Of a stretch of 5,995 nt of DNA, positions 1-5,963 are shown in pieces. Position 1 is the stretch's first letter; the number at the start of each line of letters is the position of its first letter. The notes under the pieces were generated by a model, which saw only the letters and a program-made list of their open reading frames with translations, made no database searches and was not told the DNA's origin. The position numbers and the translations under genes were made by a program. Where the stretch lies: NCBI GenBank assembly GCA_030634425.1, contig DAOWAU010000044.1, positions 1-5,995 on the forward strand, read 5' to 3'. The stretch is from Dehalococcoidia bacterium (GTDB lineage: Bacteria > Chloroflexota > Dehalococcoidia > Dehalococcoidales > E44-bin46).

Positions 1-699
1 AACCTCAGGGATGCTCGTGACCCGGCGGAGGCAGCAGCTGCCTATTGCCGGGAGGGTGCTGACGAGCTTGTTTTTCTTGACATCTTCGCCACTGTAGAAA
101 GCAGAAAGACAAGGCTGGAGTGGGTGAAAAAGGTCTGCGAGGTGGTTACTGTTCCCTTTGCTGTCGGTGGTGGCATTGGCAGCATTGATGATATGAAGGC
201 ATTAATTGACCTTGGTGTGGATAAGGTTTCTATAAATACTGCTGCTGTTAAAAACCCTGCGCTGGTAAGGGAAGCCTCGAAGGAGTTTGGTAAAGAGAGG
301 CTGGTTGTTGCCATTGACGGCAGGAAGAACCCATCGGGCAGTGGTCTTCCCCGGCTTGAAGTAGTGGTCAAGAGTGGCAATGAGGCTACCGGCATAGATA
401 TTGTTGATTGGGCGAAGAGGGTAGAGGAGTTGGGGGCGGGGGAGATTCTGCTCACCAGCAAGGATGCTGATGGCACCAAGGAAGGCTATGATTTGGAGAT
501 GACCAAGGCGGTAGCTGAAGCCGTCGGCATTCCAGTCACTGCTTCAGGAGGTGCCGGGAAGCTGGAGCATCTCTATGAAGCTGTGGTAACAGGCAAAGCA
601 TCAGCGGTCTTAGCTGCCTCTATCTTCCATTTCGGCGAAATATCGATTCCGCAGGCTAAGCAATACCTGAAGGGGAAGGGTATTCCAGTAAGATTATAG
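1..699 (+). CDS. hisF: Imidazole glycerol phosphate synthase, cyclase subunit HisF (5'-truncated by the window edge)
   Basis: Cytoplasmic cyclase half of the HisF-HisH enzyme, which uses ammonia (normally from glutamine via HisH) and PRFAR to make imidazole glycerol phosphate and AICAR in histidine biosynthesis. The frame is open from base 1 and gives 232 residues; the first visible residues (NLRD) align with residue 25 of Thermotoga maritima HisF, so about 24 residues, including the catalytic Asp11, lie outside. Visible family signatures are LVFLDI, VGGGI (T. maritima Gly80-82), SINTAAV (phosphate-binding Asn103/Thr104), VAID with catalytic Asp130 (window residue 106), GAGEILLTS, DADGTKEGYD (Asp176 equivalent), ASGGAGK and AASIFHF. 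The loop after Asp130 is about five residues longer than in T. maritima. The GTG at 124 is internal, not the start. HisI or HisE, common neighbours of hisF, do not follow; a redox gene begins 38 nt downstream with no terminator between. Confidence 0.97.
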   Translation, partial: NLRDARDPAEAAAAYCREGADELVFLDIFATVESRKTRLEWVKKVCEVVTVPFAVGGGIGSIDDMKALIDLGVDKVSINTAAVKNPALVREASKEFGKERLVVAIDGRKNPSGSGLPRLEVVVKSGNEATGIDIVDWAKRVEELGAGEILLTSKDADGTKEGYDLEMTKAVAEAVGIPVTASGGAGKLEHLYEAVVTGKASAVLAASIFHFGEISIPQAKQYLKGKGIPVRL

Positions 700-723
700 T
701 CGAGGCAAAGAAGGTGTCTAGAT

Positions 724-730
724 AAAAAGG
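724..730 (+). promoter_or_regulatory. Shine-Dalgarno site of the NuoE-like gene
   Basis: AAAAAGG lies 7 nt before the ATG at 738. It supports that start and continued translation after hisF. No credible promoter was found in the 38-nt gap, which suggests read-through from the hisF side. Confidence 0.55.
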
Positions 731-737
731 CAGTCGA

Positions 738-1241
738 ATGAGCAACGATTTTGAAAGAGTGGAAGCAATAATTCGCGAATATGGTGGTAGTCGTGATAGC
801 CTTATTTCTATACTCCATGATATCCAATCCGAATACCATTATCTGCCCGAAGATATGCTGAGGCTGGTAGCAGGGCAATTGGAACTTCCACTGATACAGG
901 TCTATGGTGTGGCTACCTTTTTCAGGGCGTTCGCTCTCAAGCCGCGTGGCAAGCATATAGTTAGCGTTTGCCTCGGCACTGCCTGCCATGTGCGGGGTGC
1001 CCCAGCTGTGCTTGATGAGGCGAAAAGACAGCTAGGCATTGAACCGGGCGATACCACTGAAGATATGCTGTTTACCCTGGAAACGGTAAATTGTCTGGGG
1101 GCATGTGCCCTGGGTCCTATCGTGGTGGTGGACGGTAAATATCATGGGCAAGTGAGAGCGGTAAAGGTTAAAACAATCCTTAGTAGATACAAGAAAGCAC
1201 CGAGAGCAAAGAGACATGAAGAGACTGAGGTCAGCAGCTGA
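738..1241 (+). CDS. nuoE: NuoE/HydC-type thioredoxin-like [2Fe-2S] subunit of an NAD(H)-linked oxidoreductase
   Basis: A 167-residue electron-transfer subunit of the complex I 24-kDa family (NuoE, HndA, HydC), the usual partner of NuoF/HydB-type flavoproteins. A helical N-terminal part (about 1-70) contains the family motif VYGVATFF (55-62). The thioredoxin-like C-terminal part carries the four expected cluster ligands: Cys78 and Cys83 in VCLGTACHVRG, and Cys119 and Cys123 in NCLGACALGP. Length is normal for the family. The ATG is preceded by AAAAAGG at 7 nt spacing. The basic, then acidic tail (RAKRHEETEVSS) lies in the part that overlaps the next gene by 26 nt, which suggests translational coupling and 1:1 production with the NuoF-like protein. 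No membrane subunits of complex I are seen, so a soluble HydC/HndA-like role is more likely than respiratory complex I. The symbol is given at family level only. Confidence 0.93.
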   Translation: MSNDFERVEAIIREYGGSRDSLISILHDIQSEYHYLPEDMLRLVAGQLELPLIQVYGVATFFRAFALKPRGKHIVSVCLGTACHVRGAPAVLDEAKRQLGIEPGDTTEDMLFTLETVNCLGACALGPIVVVDGKYHGQVRAVKVKTILSRYKKAPRAKRHEETEVSS

Positions 1242-3075
1242 ACTGGCTGAATTACAGGCTCGAATTCTGAGCCAGCGCGACCCAAACCGTACTTGTTTGG
1301 TTACTAGTGTCGGAACGTGTGGGCTGGCGTGTGGAGCTGATAGCGTGGCACGGGCTATTTCTAGGACACTGAGTGACCTCGGCCTCAAGGATTCTGTTGA
1401 TATCAGAACCACAGGGTGTCAAGGCTTCTGTGAAATAGAACCCGTGGTTGTCATATACCCACAAAGAATTCTCTATCAACAGGTTACCCCTGCTGATATT
1501 CCAGAGATAATCTCTGAGTCCGTAATCAAGAACAAAATCATTGAAAGGCTTCTCTACTCAGACCCTTCTACAGGGCAAAAGGTTATCCATGAGCAGGATG
1601 TACCCTTTTACAGTAAACAGAATAGGCTGTTGCTCGATAGCAATAGACTCATAGACCCACATAACATCGAAGACTACCTTGCTCTTGGCGGTTGCAGCGC
1701 CTTGGCTAAAGCACTTTTTGAAATGACGCCGGAGCAGGTGCTGGAGGAAGTCAAAAAAGCCAAACTGAGAGGCAGGGGGGGAGGTGGTTTCCCCACTGGC
1801 ATGAAGTGGGAGTCCTGTCGGAATGCTCCCTCCTTAGATGGTATTCGCTATGTCATATGTAACGCCGATGAGGGTGACCCTGGCGCTTATATGGACCGGA
1901 GCCTTCTTGAGGGCAACCCTCATAGTGTCATAGAAGGGATGCTCATCGGGGCCTACGTAATAGGCTCACACCATGGCTATGTCTATGTTCGGCACGAATA
2001 TCCGCTGGCCTTAAAGAACCTGATTATAGCCCTAGCGCAGGCGAGGGAATACGGTCTTCTCGGTGAGAATGTCCTTGGTTCTGGCTTCGACTTTGATATC
2101 AGGATTTCAGTGGGTGGGGGTGCCTTCATCTGTGGGGAATCAACGGCGCTTACGGCATCCTTAGAAGGCAGGATGGGCGAACCGCGTCCCAAGCATATCC
2201 ACACCGTCATAAGTGGACTTAATGGCCGACCTACTACCCTTAATAACGTAGAAACCTGGGCTAATGTGCCACTCATAATTGACCGTGGGGCGGAGTGGTA
2301 CTGGCAAATCGGCACCAAGGAAAGCAAGGGCACCAAGATATTCTCCCTGGTGGGCAAGATAAACAACACAGGGCTGGTTGAGGTGCCGATGGGTATCACC
2401 CTCAGAGAGGTCATCTACGACATCGGTGGTGGAATTCCCGGCGGCAGGAAATTTAAGGCTGTGCAGACTGGTGGCCCATCGGGCGGCTGCCTCCCGGAGA
2501 GCCTGATAGACCTACCTGTTGACTTTGATAGGCTTATTCAGGCAGGGTCAATGATGGGCTCAGGCGGGATGATTGTGATGGATGAAGATACCTGTATGGT
2601 TGACATAGCAAAATACTTCGTCAAATTCCTGACTGAGGAATCTTGTGGCAAGTGCGTTCCCTGTCGTGAGGGGCTAGACAGGATGCTGGATATTCTCACC
2701 GATATAACGGAGGGTCGAGGTAAAGAAGGTTATACTGAACTCCTGGAGGAGCTGGGGGGCGTGATAAAGGAGACTTCTCTCTGTGCTCTCGGCAACACTG
2801 CCCCCAATCCTGTTCTGTCAACCATCAGGTACTTTCTTGATGAATATAAGGCACATATTGAAGAGAAGCGCTGTCCTGCAGGTGTTTGCCCGGCACTTAT
2901 TACCTTCACCATCGATGAGGAGAAGTGTAATGGCTGTCAGGTATGCGCCAGAGTCTGTCCGCAAGAGGCAATATCAGGGGAGAAGAAAAAGCTGCATACC
3001 ATTGACCAGGAAAAGTGTATTAAGTGCGGGCTTTGTCGTGACAGTTGCAAGTTCGAAGCCATCACAGTCTCATGA
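1216..3075 (+). CDS. nuoF: NuoF/HydB-type FMN and NAD(H)-binding iron-sulfur flavoprotein with N-terminal [2Fe-2S] and C-terminal 2x[4Fe-4S] domains
   Basis: A 619-residue flavoprotein that should exchange electrons between NAD(P)H, FMN and iron-sulfur clusters. Domains: an N-terminal thioredoxin-like [2Fe-2S] domain (about 1-105; Cys35, Cys39, Cys68, Cys72 as paired Cx3C motifs, plus Cys27); the NuoF core with FMN/NADH loop GRGGGGFPTGMKW (186-198), NADEGDPGAYMDR (216-228) and GGGAFICGESTAL (300-312); an SLBB-like region (about 375-430); the N3-type [4Fe-4S] site SCGKCVPCREG (Cys477/480/483) with Cys523; and a C-terminal ferredoxin (Cys571/574/577/581 and Cys601/604/607/611). Cys460, His547, Cys553 and Cys558 are placed like the zinc site I recall from HydB structures. 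Respiratory NuoF (about 420-450 residues) lacks both end domains; HydB and HndC-like proteins have them. The variant is CGESTAL, with Ser309 where most family members have Glu. It overlaps the upstream gene by 26 nt, and the next gene starts 13 nt after its stop. The start lies just before the first domain; its Shine-Dalgarno (AAAGAG, 1208-1213) is weak, fitting coupled translation. Confidence 0.94.
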   Translation: MKRLRSAAELAELQARILSQRDPNRTCLVTSVGTCGLACGADSVARAISRTLSDLGLKDSVDIRTTGCQGFCEIEPVVVIYPQRILYQQVTPADIPEIISESVIKNKIIERLLYSDPSTGQKVIHEQDVPFYSKQNRLLLDSNRLIDPHNIEDYLALGGCSALAKALFEMTPEQVLEEVKKAKLRGRGGGGFPTGMKWESCRNAPSLDGIRYVICNADEGDPGAYMDRSLLEGNPHSVIEGMLIGAYVIGSHHGYVYVRHEYPLALKNLIIALAQAREYGLLGENVLGSGFDFDIRISVGGGAFICGESTALTASLEGRMGEPRPKHIHTVISGLNGRPTTLNNVETWANVPLIIDRGAEWYWQIGTKESKGTKIFSLVGKINNTGLVEVPMGITLREVIYDIGGGIPGGRKFKAVQTGGPSGGCLPESLIDLPVDFDRLIQAGSMMGSGGMIVMDEDTCMVDIAKYFVKFLTEESCGKCVPCREGLDRMLDILTDITEGRGKEGYTELLEELGGVIKETSLCALGNTAPNPVLSTIRYFLDEYKAHIEEKRCPAGVCPALITFTIDEEKCNGCQVCARVCPQEAISGEKKKLHTIDQEKCIKCGLCRDSCKFEAITVS

Positions 3076-3077
3076 AG

Positions 3078-3082
3078 AGGAG
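3078..3082 (+). promoter_or_regulatory. Shine-Dalgarno site that fixes the start of the ferredoxin-like gene
   Basis: AGGAG lies 6 nt before the ATG at 3089, immediately after the NuoF stop codon at 3073-3075. It decides for this start over upstream in-frame ATGs buried in the NuoF gene. Confidence 0.75.
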
Positions 3083-3088
3083 AAAAGC

Positions 3089-3754
3089 ATGGTGGAATTG
3101 ACTATTGACGGAATCAAAACAAGAGCGCCGGAGGGGACATTAGTTCTTGAAGCGGCGAGAGAAATGGGTATTGTCATTCCCACCCTCTGCTATCATCCTG
3201 GGTTGAGTTCCTATGGTGCCTGCCGCATCTGCATAGTTGAGGTGATTAATGGCAAGCGGTCGTCACTTGAGGCATCCTGCACTCTGCCCGTAGCAGAGGG
3301 GCAGGTGATTGTTACCAATTCTGAGAGGGTAAAAGAAGCGCGGAAGGTGATTGTGGAACTATTACTCGCTTCCTGCCCCAATTCAAAAACGCTGCAGGAT
3401 ATGGCGGCAAACATGGGTATTAACAGGGTTCGTTTCAAGATAAAGGACAGAGACTGTATCCTCTGCGGGCTCTGTGTGCGCTACTGTAGGGAGCAGATGC
3501 AATCTGGCGGCATCGGGTTCATTGGCCGTGGCACATCACGCAGCGTCGCCACAGCTTTCGGTGTCACCCCGGAGGAGTGCCGCAACTGCGGCGGCTGTGA
3601 ATGGATATGCCCGGTCTGCGAAAGAGCCTGCCTGGCAGGCAATCTCGTGGATGGCCTCTGCGGAGGATGTCAGAACCTGGTGCCTGTGGAGACCTGCACC
3701 GTATGCACAGGATGCTCGGAAAGCGTTGGCCCCCAGGGACATAAGGTTTACTAA
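3089..3754 (+). CDS. NuoG/HydA N-terminal-like [2Fe-2S]/2x[4Fe-4S] ferredoxin protein with Cys-rich tail
   Basis: A 221-residue electron-transfer protein resembling only the N-terminal part of NuoG, HydA and NAD-linked formate dehydrogenases. Residues 1-75 form a plant-type [2Fe-2S] domain with ligands Cys34, Cys45, Cys48 and Cys64. The following helix (EARKVIVELLLASCPNSK, 83-100) sits where NuoG and HydA carry a His/Cys-ligated [4Fe-4S] cluster; here the His position is Cys96 and the next Cys is 123, so that cluster is probably absent. Two [4Fe-4S] motifs follow: CILCGLCVRYC (123-133) and CRNCGGCEWIC (164-174). The protein then ends in a 47-residue tail with seven further cysteines (177, 181, 191, 194, 203, 206, 209). 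There is no H-cluster or molybdopterin domain, so it is not a hydrogenase or formate dehydrogenase catalytic subunit. Position between the flavoprotein and the GltS-like gene suggests it wires the two together. The frame is intact and no frameshift is needed to explain the tail. Confidence 0.88.
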   Translation: MVELTIDGIKTRAPEGTLVLEAAREMGIVIPTLCYHPGLSSYGACRICIVEVINGKRSSLEASCTLPVAEGQVIVTNSERVKEARKVIVELLLASCPNSKTLQDMAANMGINRVRFKIKDRDCILCGLCVRYCREQMQSGGIGFIGRGTSRSVATAFGVTPEECRNCGGCEWICPVCERACLAGNLVDGLCGGCQNLVPVETCTVCTGCSESVGPQGHKVY

Positions 3755-3795
3755 AATCAAGGTGCTCTTCGGATATAGGAGCTCTGAAAAGATAG

Positions 3796-3803
3796 AAGGA
3801 GGT
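3796..3803 (+). promoter_or_regulatory. Near-consensus Shine-Dalgarno site of the GltS-like gene
   Basis: AAGGAGGT lies 4 nt before the ATG at 3808. It is the strongest ribosome binding site in the window and suggests high translation of the last gene of the cluster. The rest of the 53-nt gap after the ferredoxin gene shows no convincing terminator or promoter. Confidence 0.8.
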
Positions 3804-3807
3804 TGAG

Positions 3808-5385
3808 ATGACATTAACAAGGTATAACGCAACAGCCGCTACATTGACCAAAAATAGGACAGGCGGTGACTGGTGCCCGATAAACGGAATGTGTGTTACC
3901 TGTGTCGAAGGCTGCATAGGTATGTGCGAGATTGGCAAAAGCGCCTACCGCGGTCATGAGGTTCTCTATCCGCAGCCGTTTGGTATTATCACCACTGGCG
4001 CCCAGAAGGCGTACCCCATTGACTTGTCCCATTTCAGCATAATGGGAACGGCTGTTGGTGCTGTCGGCATAGAAGAGGACAGTGATAAGGCTATTTTCCC
4101 CAATGTGAATCTGGAGACAGGGCTCGGTCGCGACAAGGGTCTCAAGTTGCGTCTACCCTTTGTCCTTGCTGGCTTGGGTTCAACCAATGTCGCCGTGCAG
4201 AACTGGGATGGGCTGGCAGTCGGCTCAGCAATTTCCGGCACCATACTTACCATCGGTGAGAACGTCTGCGGTATGGATGTCGAGGCAAAGATTGAGAAGG
4301 GAAGAGTCATCCATGCCCCCGACCTTGAGAATCGTGTCAAACTTTTCAAAGAGTGGCAGCGTGATGGTTATGGTGCTATCGTGGTGCAGGCGAATGTTGA
4401 GGATACCAGGATTGGCGTTCAGGAGTATGCTATCGATAAACTCGGAGTCGAGGTAGTTGAAATCAAATGGGGGCAGGGGGCAAAGAACATTGGCGGTGAG
4501 GTCAAAATCAAAAGCCTTGAGAAGGCACAGCTACTCAAGAAACGGGGCTACATTGTTCTTCCTGACCCGCTTGACCCGGCGAGGATAGATGAGTTCAACA
4601 GGGGCGTTTTTACTGAGTTTGAGAGGCATTCACGCGTTGGTATGGTTACTGAGGAGGATTTCCTCAAGCGCTGCGAGGAACTACGTAACCTCGGCGCCAA
4701 ATATGTCACTCTAAAGATGGGTGCCTACAGACCGGCAGACATTGCTCGTGCCGTCAAGTTTTCTTCTCTAGCTAAAGTTGACTACCTAACTGTTGATGCT
4801 GCCGGTGGTGGTACCGGCATGAGCCCATGGCGGATGATGAATGAGTGGGGCGTGCCTGGTATTGAGATGTGGTCTCTGGTACATAAATACTGTGAGCGCT
4901 TGGCTAAAAAGGGCGAGTATGTGCCTGATATTATACTTGCCGGCGGATTCGCCTTTGAGGACCAAATATTCAAGGGCCTTTCACTATGCGCTCCCTATGC
5001 GAAAGCGATAGGTATGGCGAGGTCACCGCTGGCTGCGGTCATGGTGGCAAAGACTCTGGGCAAGGCGATAGATAGTGGGCAACTTCCTATCTACCTTGAG
5101 CGGTTGGGCAGAACGAGGGAGGATGTCTTTATTACTGCGGAGCAACTTAAGAGAGAGTACGGTAAGGATTATGACAAAATCCCCACCTCTGCTATCGGAC
5201 TCTATACTTACTATGAACGGCTTGCTCAGGGATTGCGTCAGTTGATGAGCGGCTCACGCAAGTTTGCTTTGGAGCATATTGATCGTGGTGATATTGCTGC
5301 CCTGACCCCGGAAGCCGCTAGAGTTAGCGGTATCCCACTGGTCACAGACTTAGATGCGGAGGAGGTGGATAGAATCCTCGGGTAG
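3808..5385 (+). CDS. FMN-binding glutamate synthase family protein (stand-alone GltS FMN barrel with N-terminal Cys cluster)
   Basis: A 525-residue homologue of the FMN/2-oxoglutarate (beta/alpha)8-barrel domain of glutamate synthase large subunits. Visible family motifs are GENVCGMD, AIVVQANVEDTR, EIKWGQGAKNIGGEVK (about 218-233), GYIVLPDP, YVTLKMGAYRPADIARA, VDAAGGGTGMSPWRMMNEWG (glycines 333-335 and 337, the phosphate-binding region) and IILAGGFAFEDQIFKGL. The N-terminus has Cys23, then Cys29-x2-Cys32-x3-Cys36-x3-Cys40, which could bind an Fe-S cluster. The glutaminase domain and the GXGXG beta-helix domain of classical GltB are absent. So is the C-x5-C-x4-C loop that binds the [3Fe-4S] cluster; the corresponding segment reads APYAKAIGMARSP. 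A tail of about 80 residues (YGKDYDKIPTSAIGLYTYYERLAQGLRQLM and on; shown here only in part) follows the barrel. It is the last gene of the cluster. By homology it might make glutamate from 2-oxoglutarate and ammonia, but glutamate synthase activity is not demonstrated by sequence; another FMN reductase reaction is possible. Confidence 0.9.
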   Translation: MTLTRYNATAATLTKNRTGGDWCPINGMCVTCVEGCIGMCEIGKSAYRGHEVLYPQPFGIITTGAQKAYPIDLSHFSIMGTAVGAVGIEEDSDKAIFPNVNLETGLGRDKGLKLRLPFVLAGLGSTNVAVQNWDGLAVGSAISGTILTIGENVCGMDVEAKIEKGRVIHAPDLENRVKLFKEWQRDGYGAIVVQANVEDTRIGVQEYAIDKLGVEVVEIKWGQGAKNIGGEVKIKSLEKAQLLKKRGYIVLPDPLDPARIDEFNRGVFTEFERHSRVGMVTEEDFLKRCEELRNLGAKYVTLKMGAYRPADIARAVKFSSLAKVDYLTVDAAGGGTGMSPWRMMNEWGVPGIEMWSLVHKYCERLAKKGEYVPDIILAGGFAFEDQIFKGLSLCAPYAKAIGMARSPLAAVMVAKTLGKAIDSGQLPIYLERLGRTREDVFITAEQLKREYGKDYDKIPTSAIGLYTYYERLAQGLRQLMSGSRKFALEHIDRGDIAALTPEAARVSGIPLVTDLDAEEVDRILG

Positions 5386-5431
5386 CCTTAATATCCTGGT
5401 TAAAACCATCCCTCTTGTTTGATGACGGAAC

Positions 5432-5447
5432 AAAATCAAATGATTTT
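5432..5447. terminator. A/T-rich inverted repeat between convergent genes, possible weak bidirectional terminator
   Basis: AAAATCA-AA-TGATTTT is a perfect 7-bp inverted repeat at the end of the convergent spacer (5386-5435), overlapping the last codons of the minus-strand gene. A run of T ends it on either strand. The stem is AT-rich with a single G-C pair and a tiny loop, so termination would be weak; the placement between convergent genes is the main support. Confidence 0.3.
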
Positions 5448-5837
5448 CCAATCTCTACAGCCCTGCTGAATAACAGATAGATACTCCGCTGAAGGCTGTG
5501 TTTCCTCTGATTGCCTGGCCTTGATATATGTTACCGCTTCTACGGGGTCACCGTTTTCATTAAATACTATGACATTCAATCTGTTATAGTTGCCAGGACA
5601 ACCTTCGCGGCTATCCAGTCGCCTTAAGTCTCTATCTGAAATTTCATAGATAGCCCCGAGAACCTTCTCCCCTTTAAAGGGTCTGATGGTGGCAACTCCA
5701 CCCCGCCATTGCCTAGACCATCCAGCAAACACCAGCTTATAGTTGGGGAGGGTGGCGATAAGCTTAGGCTTGCTCTCTGGGCAGCGCTCCAGCATCTGCT
5801 TTCGGTTTAGATTAGAAGCATAGGCAAAATAGTACAT
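5436..5837 (-). CDS. Gamma-glutamylcyclotransferase-like (GGCT/AIG2 fold) small protein
   Basis: A 133-residue protein of the GGCT/AIG2-like superfamily, whose characterised members release 5-oxoproline from gamma-glutamyl amino acids or amines. The N-terminal substrate loop YFAYASNLNRKQM (3-15) matches the family YxAYGSNL signature, with Ala7 in place of Gly. LDSREGCPGNYNR (74-86) contains Glu78, which fits the catalytic glutamate position, followed by the usual Tyr/Arg. The central segment VLGAIYEIS (59-67) matches the typical GxxYxI strand. The C-terminus stops after CRDWKII, where many homologues have another helix, so it is slightly short. The ATG has only a weak AAGAAG-like ribosome site, but a good promoter sits about 37 nt upstream. 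It is transcribed towards the redox cluster and is not part of it. Substrate is unknown; AIG2-like proteins are diverse. Confidence 0.83.
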   Translation of the reverse strand: MYYFAYASNLNRKQMLERCPESKPKLIATLPNYKLVFAGWSRQWRGGVATIRPFKGEKVLGAIYEISDRDLRRLDSREGCPGNYNRLNVIVFNENGDPVEAVTYIKARQSEETQPSAEYLSVIQQGCRDWKII

Positions 5838-5873
5838 CTTCTTAACAGTGGAGGGGGTATCTCCCGAGAATAA

Positions 5874-5902
5874 ATCCTAGCCTTAATGCTGTTCTTTGTC
5901 AA
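5874..5902 (-). promoter_or_regulatory. Sigma70-type promoter for the GGCT-like gene
   Basis: On the minus strand, a perfect -35 box TTGACA (plus-strand 5897-5902) is followed by a 17-nt spacer and the -10 box TAGGAT (plus-strand 5874-5879; 4 of 6 consensus bases). Transcription would start near 5867 and give a leader of about 30 nt before the ATG at 5837. Confidence 0.65.
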
Positions 5903-5934
5903 TATAGCCGCTGGTCGGCTCGTCTGTAAATAGC

Positions 5935-5963
5935 TTGAGACAGGTTGGGTAAAATGCTATAGT
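5935..5963 (+). promoter_or_regulatory. Sigma70-type promoter with extended -10, firing out of the window
   Basis: TTGAGA (5935-5940) and TATAGT (5958-5963) are separated by exactly 17 nt, and TGC just before the -10 box makes it an extended -10. Each hexamer matches consensus at 5 of 6 positions. Transcription would start near 5970. A GGGGGAG stretch at 5984-5990 could be the ribosome site of a gene whose start codon lies just beyond the right edge. Confidence 0.68.

Noticed and set aside
124..126. GTG as the start of hisF
   Set aside because: The frame is open to base 1 and the upstream residues match conserved HisF sequence, so the gene is cut by the window edge.
42..479. Minus-strand open frame opposite hisF
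   Set aside because: Low-complexity Ser/Thr/Pro-rich translation mirroring the hisF codons; a shadow of a clear gene.
690..737. Promoter between hisF and the NuoE-like gene (TATAGT at 695-700, TAGATA-like further on)
   Set aside because: Neither -10-like box has a credible -35 hexamer at suitable spacing.
2783..3088. A longer version of the ferredoxin-like protein starting inside the NuoF gene
   Set aside because: The upstream part overlaps the conserved C-terminal ferredoxin domain of NuoF in another frame and has no domain similarity. The ATG at 3089 has a good Shine-Dalgarno and begins exactly where the [2Fe-2S] domain should.
3600..3754. Frameshift or pseudogene as the cause of the Cys-rich tail
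   Set aside because: The tail continues in frame with paired cysteines and sensible composition up to the stop. Alternative frames show no better continuation such as an H-cluster or molybdopterin domain.
738..3754. Part of respiratory complex I or a complete HydABC hydrogenase
   Set aside because: No membrane subunits or other Nuo genes are present, and no hydrogenase H-cluster cysteine motifs appear in the ferredoxin-like protein.
3474..3806. Plus-strand open frame overlapping the ferredoxin tail, and several minus-strand frames at 3536-3938
   Set aside because: Ala/Ser/Arg-rich translations with no recognisable motif. The ferredoxin and GltS-like frames explain the same bases with conserved Cys motifs.
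5397..5408. Palindrome TGGTTAAAACCA after the GltS-like gene as a terminator
   Set aside because: The stem is only 5 bp with a 2-nt loop and has no following T-tract.
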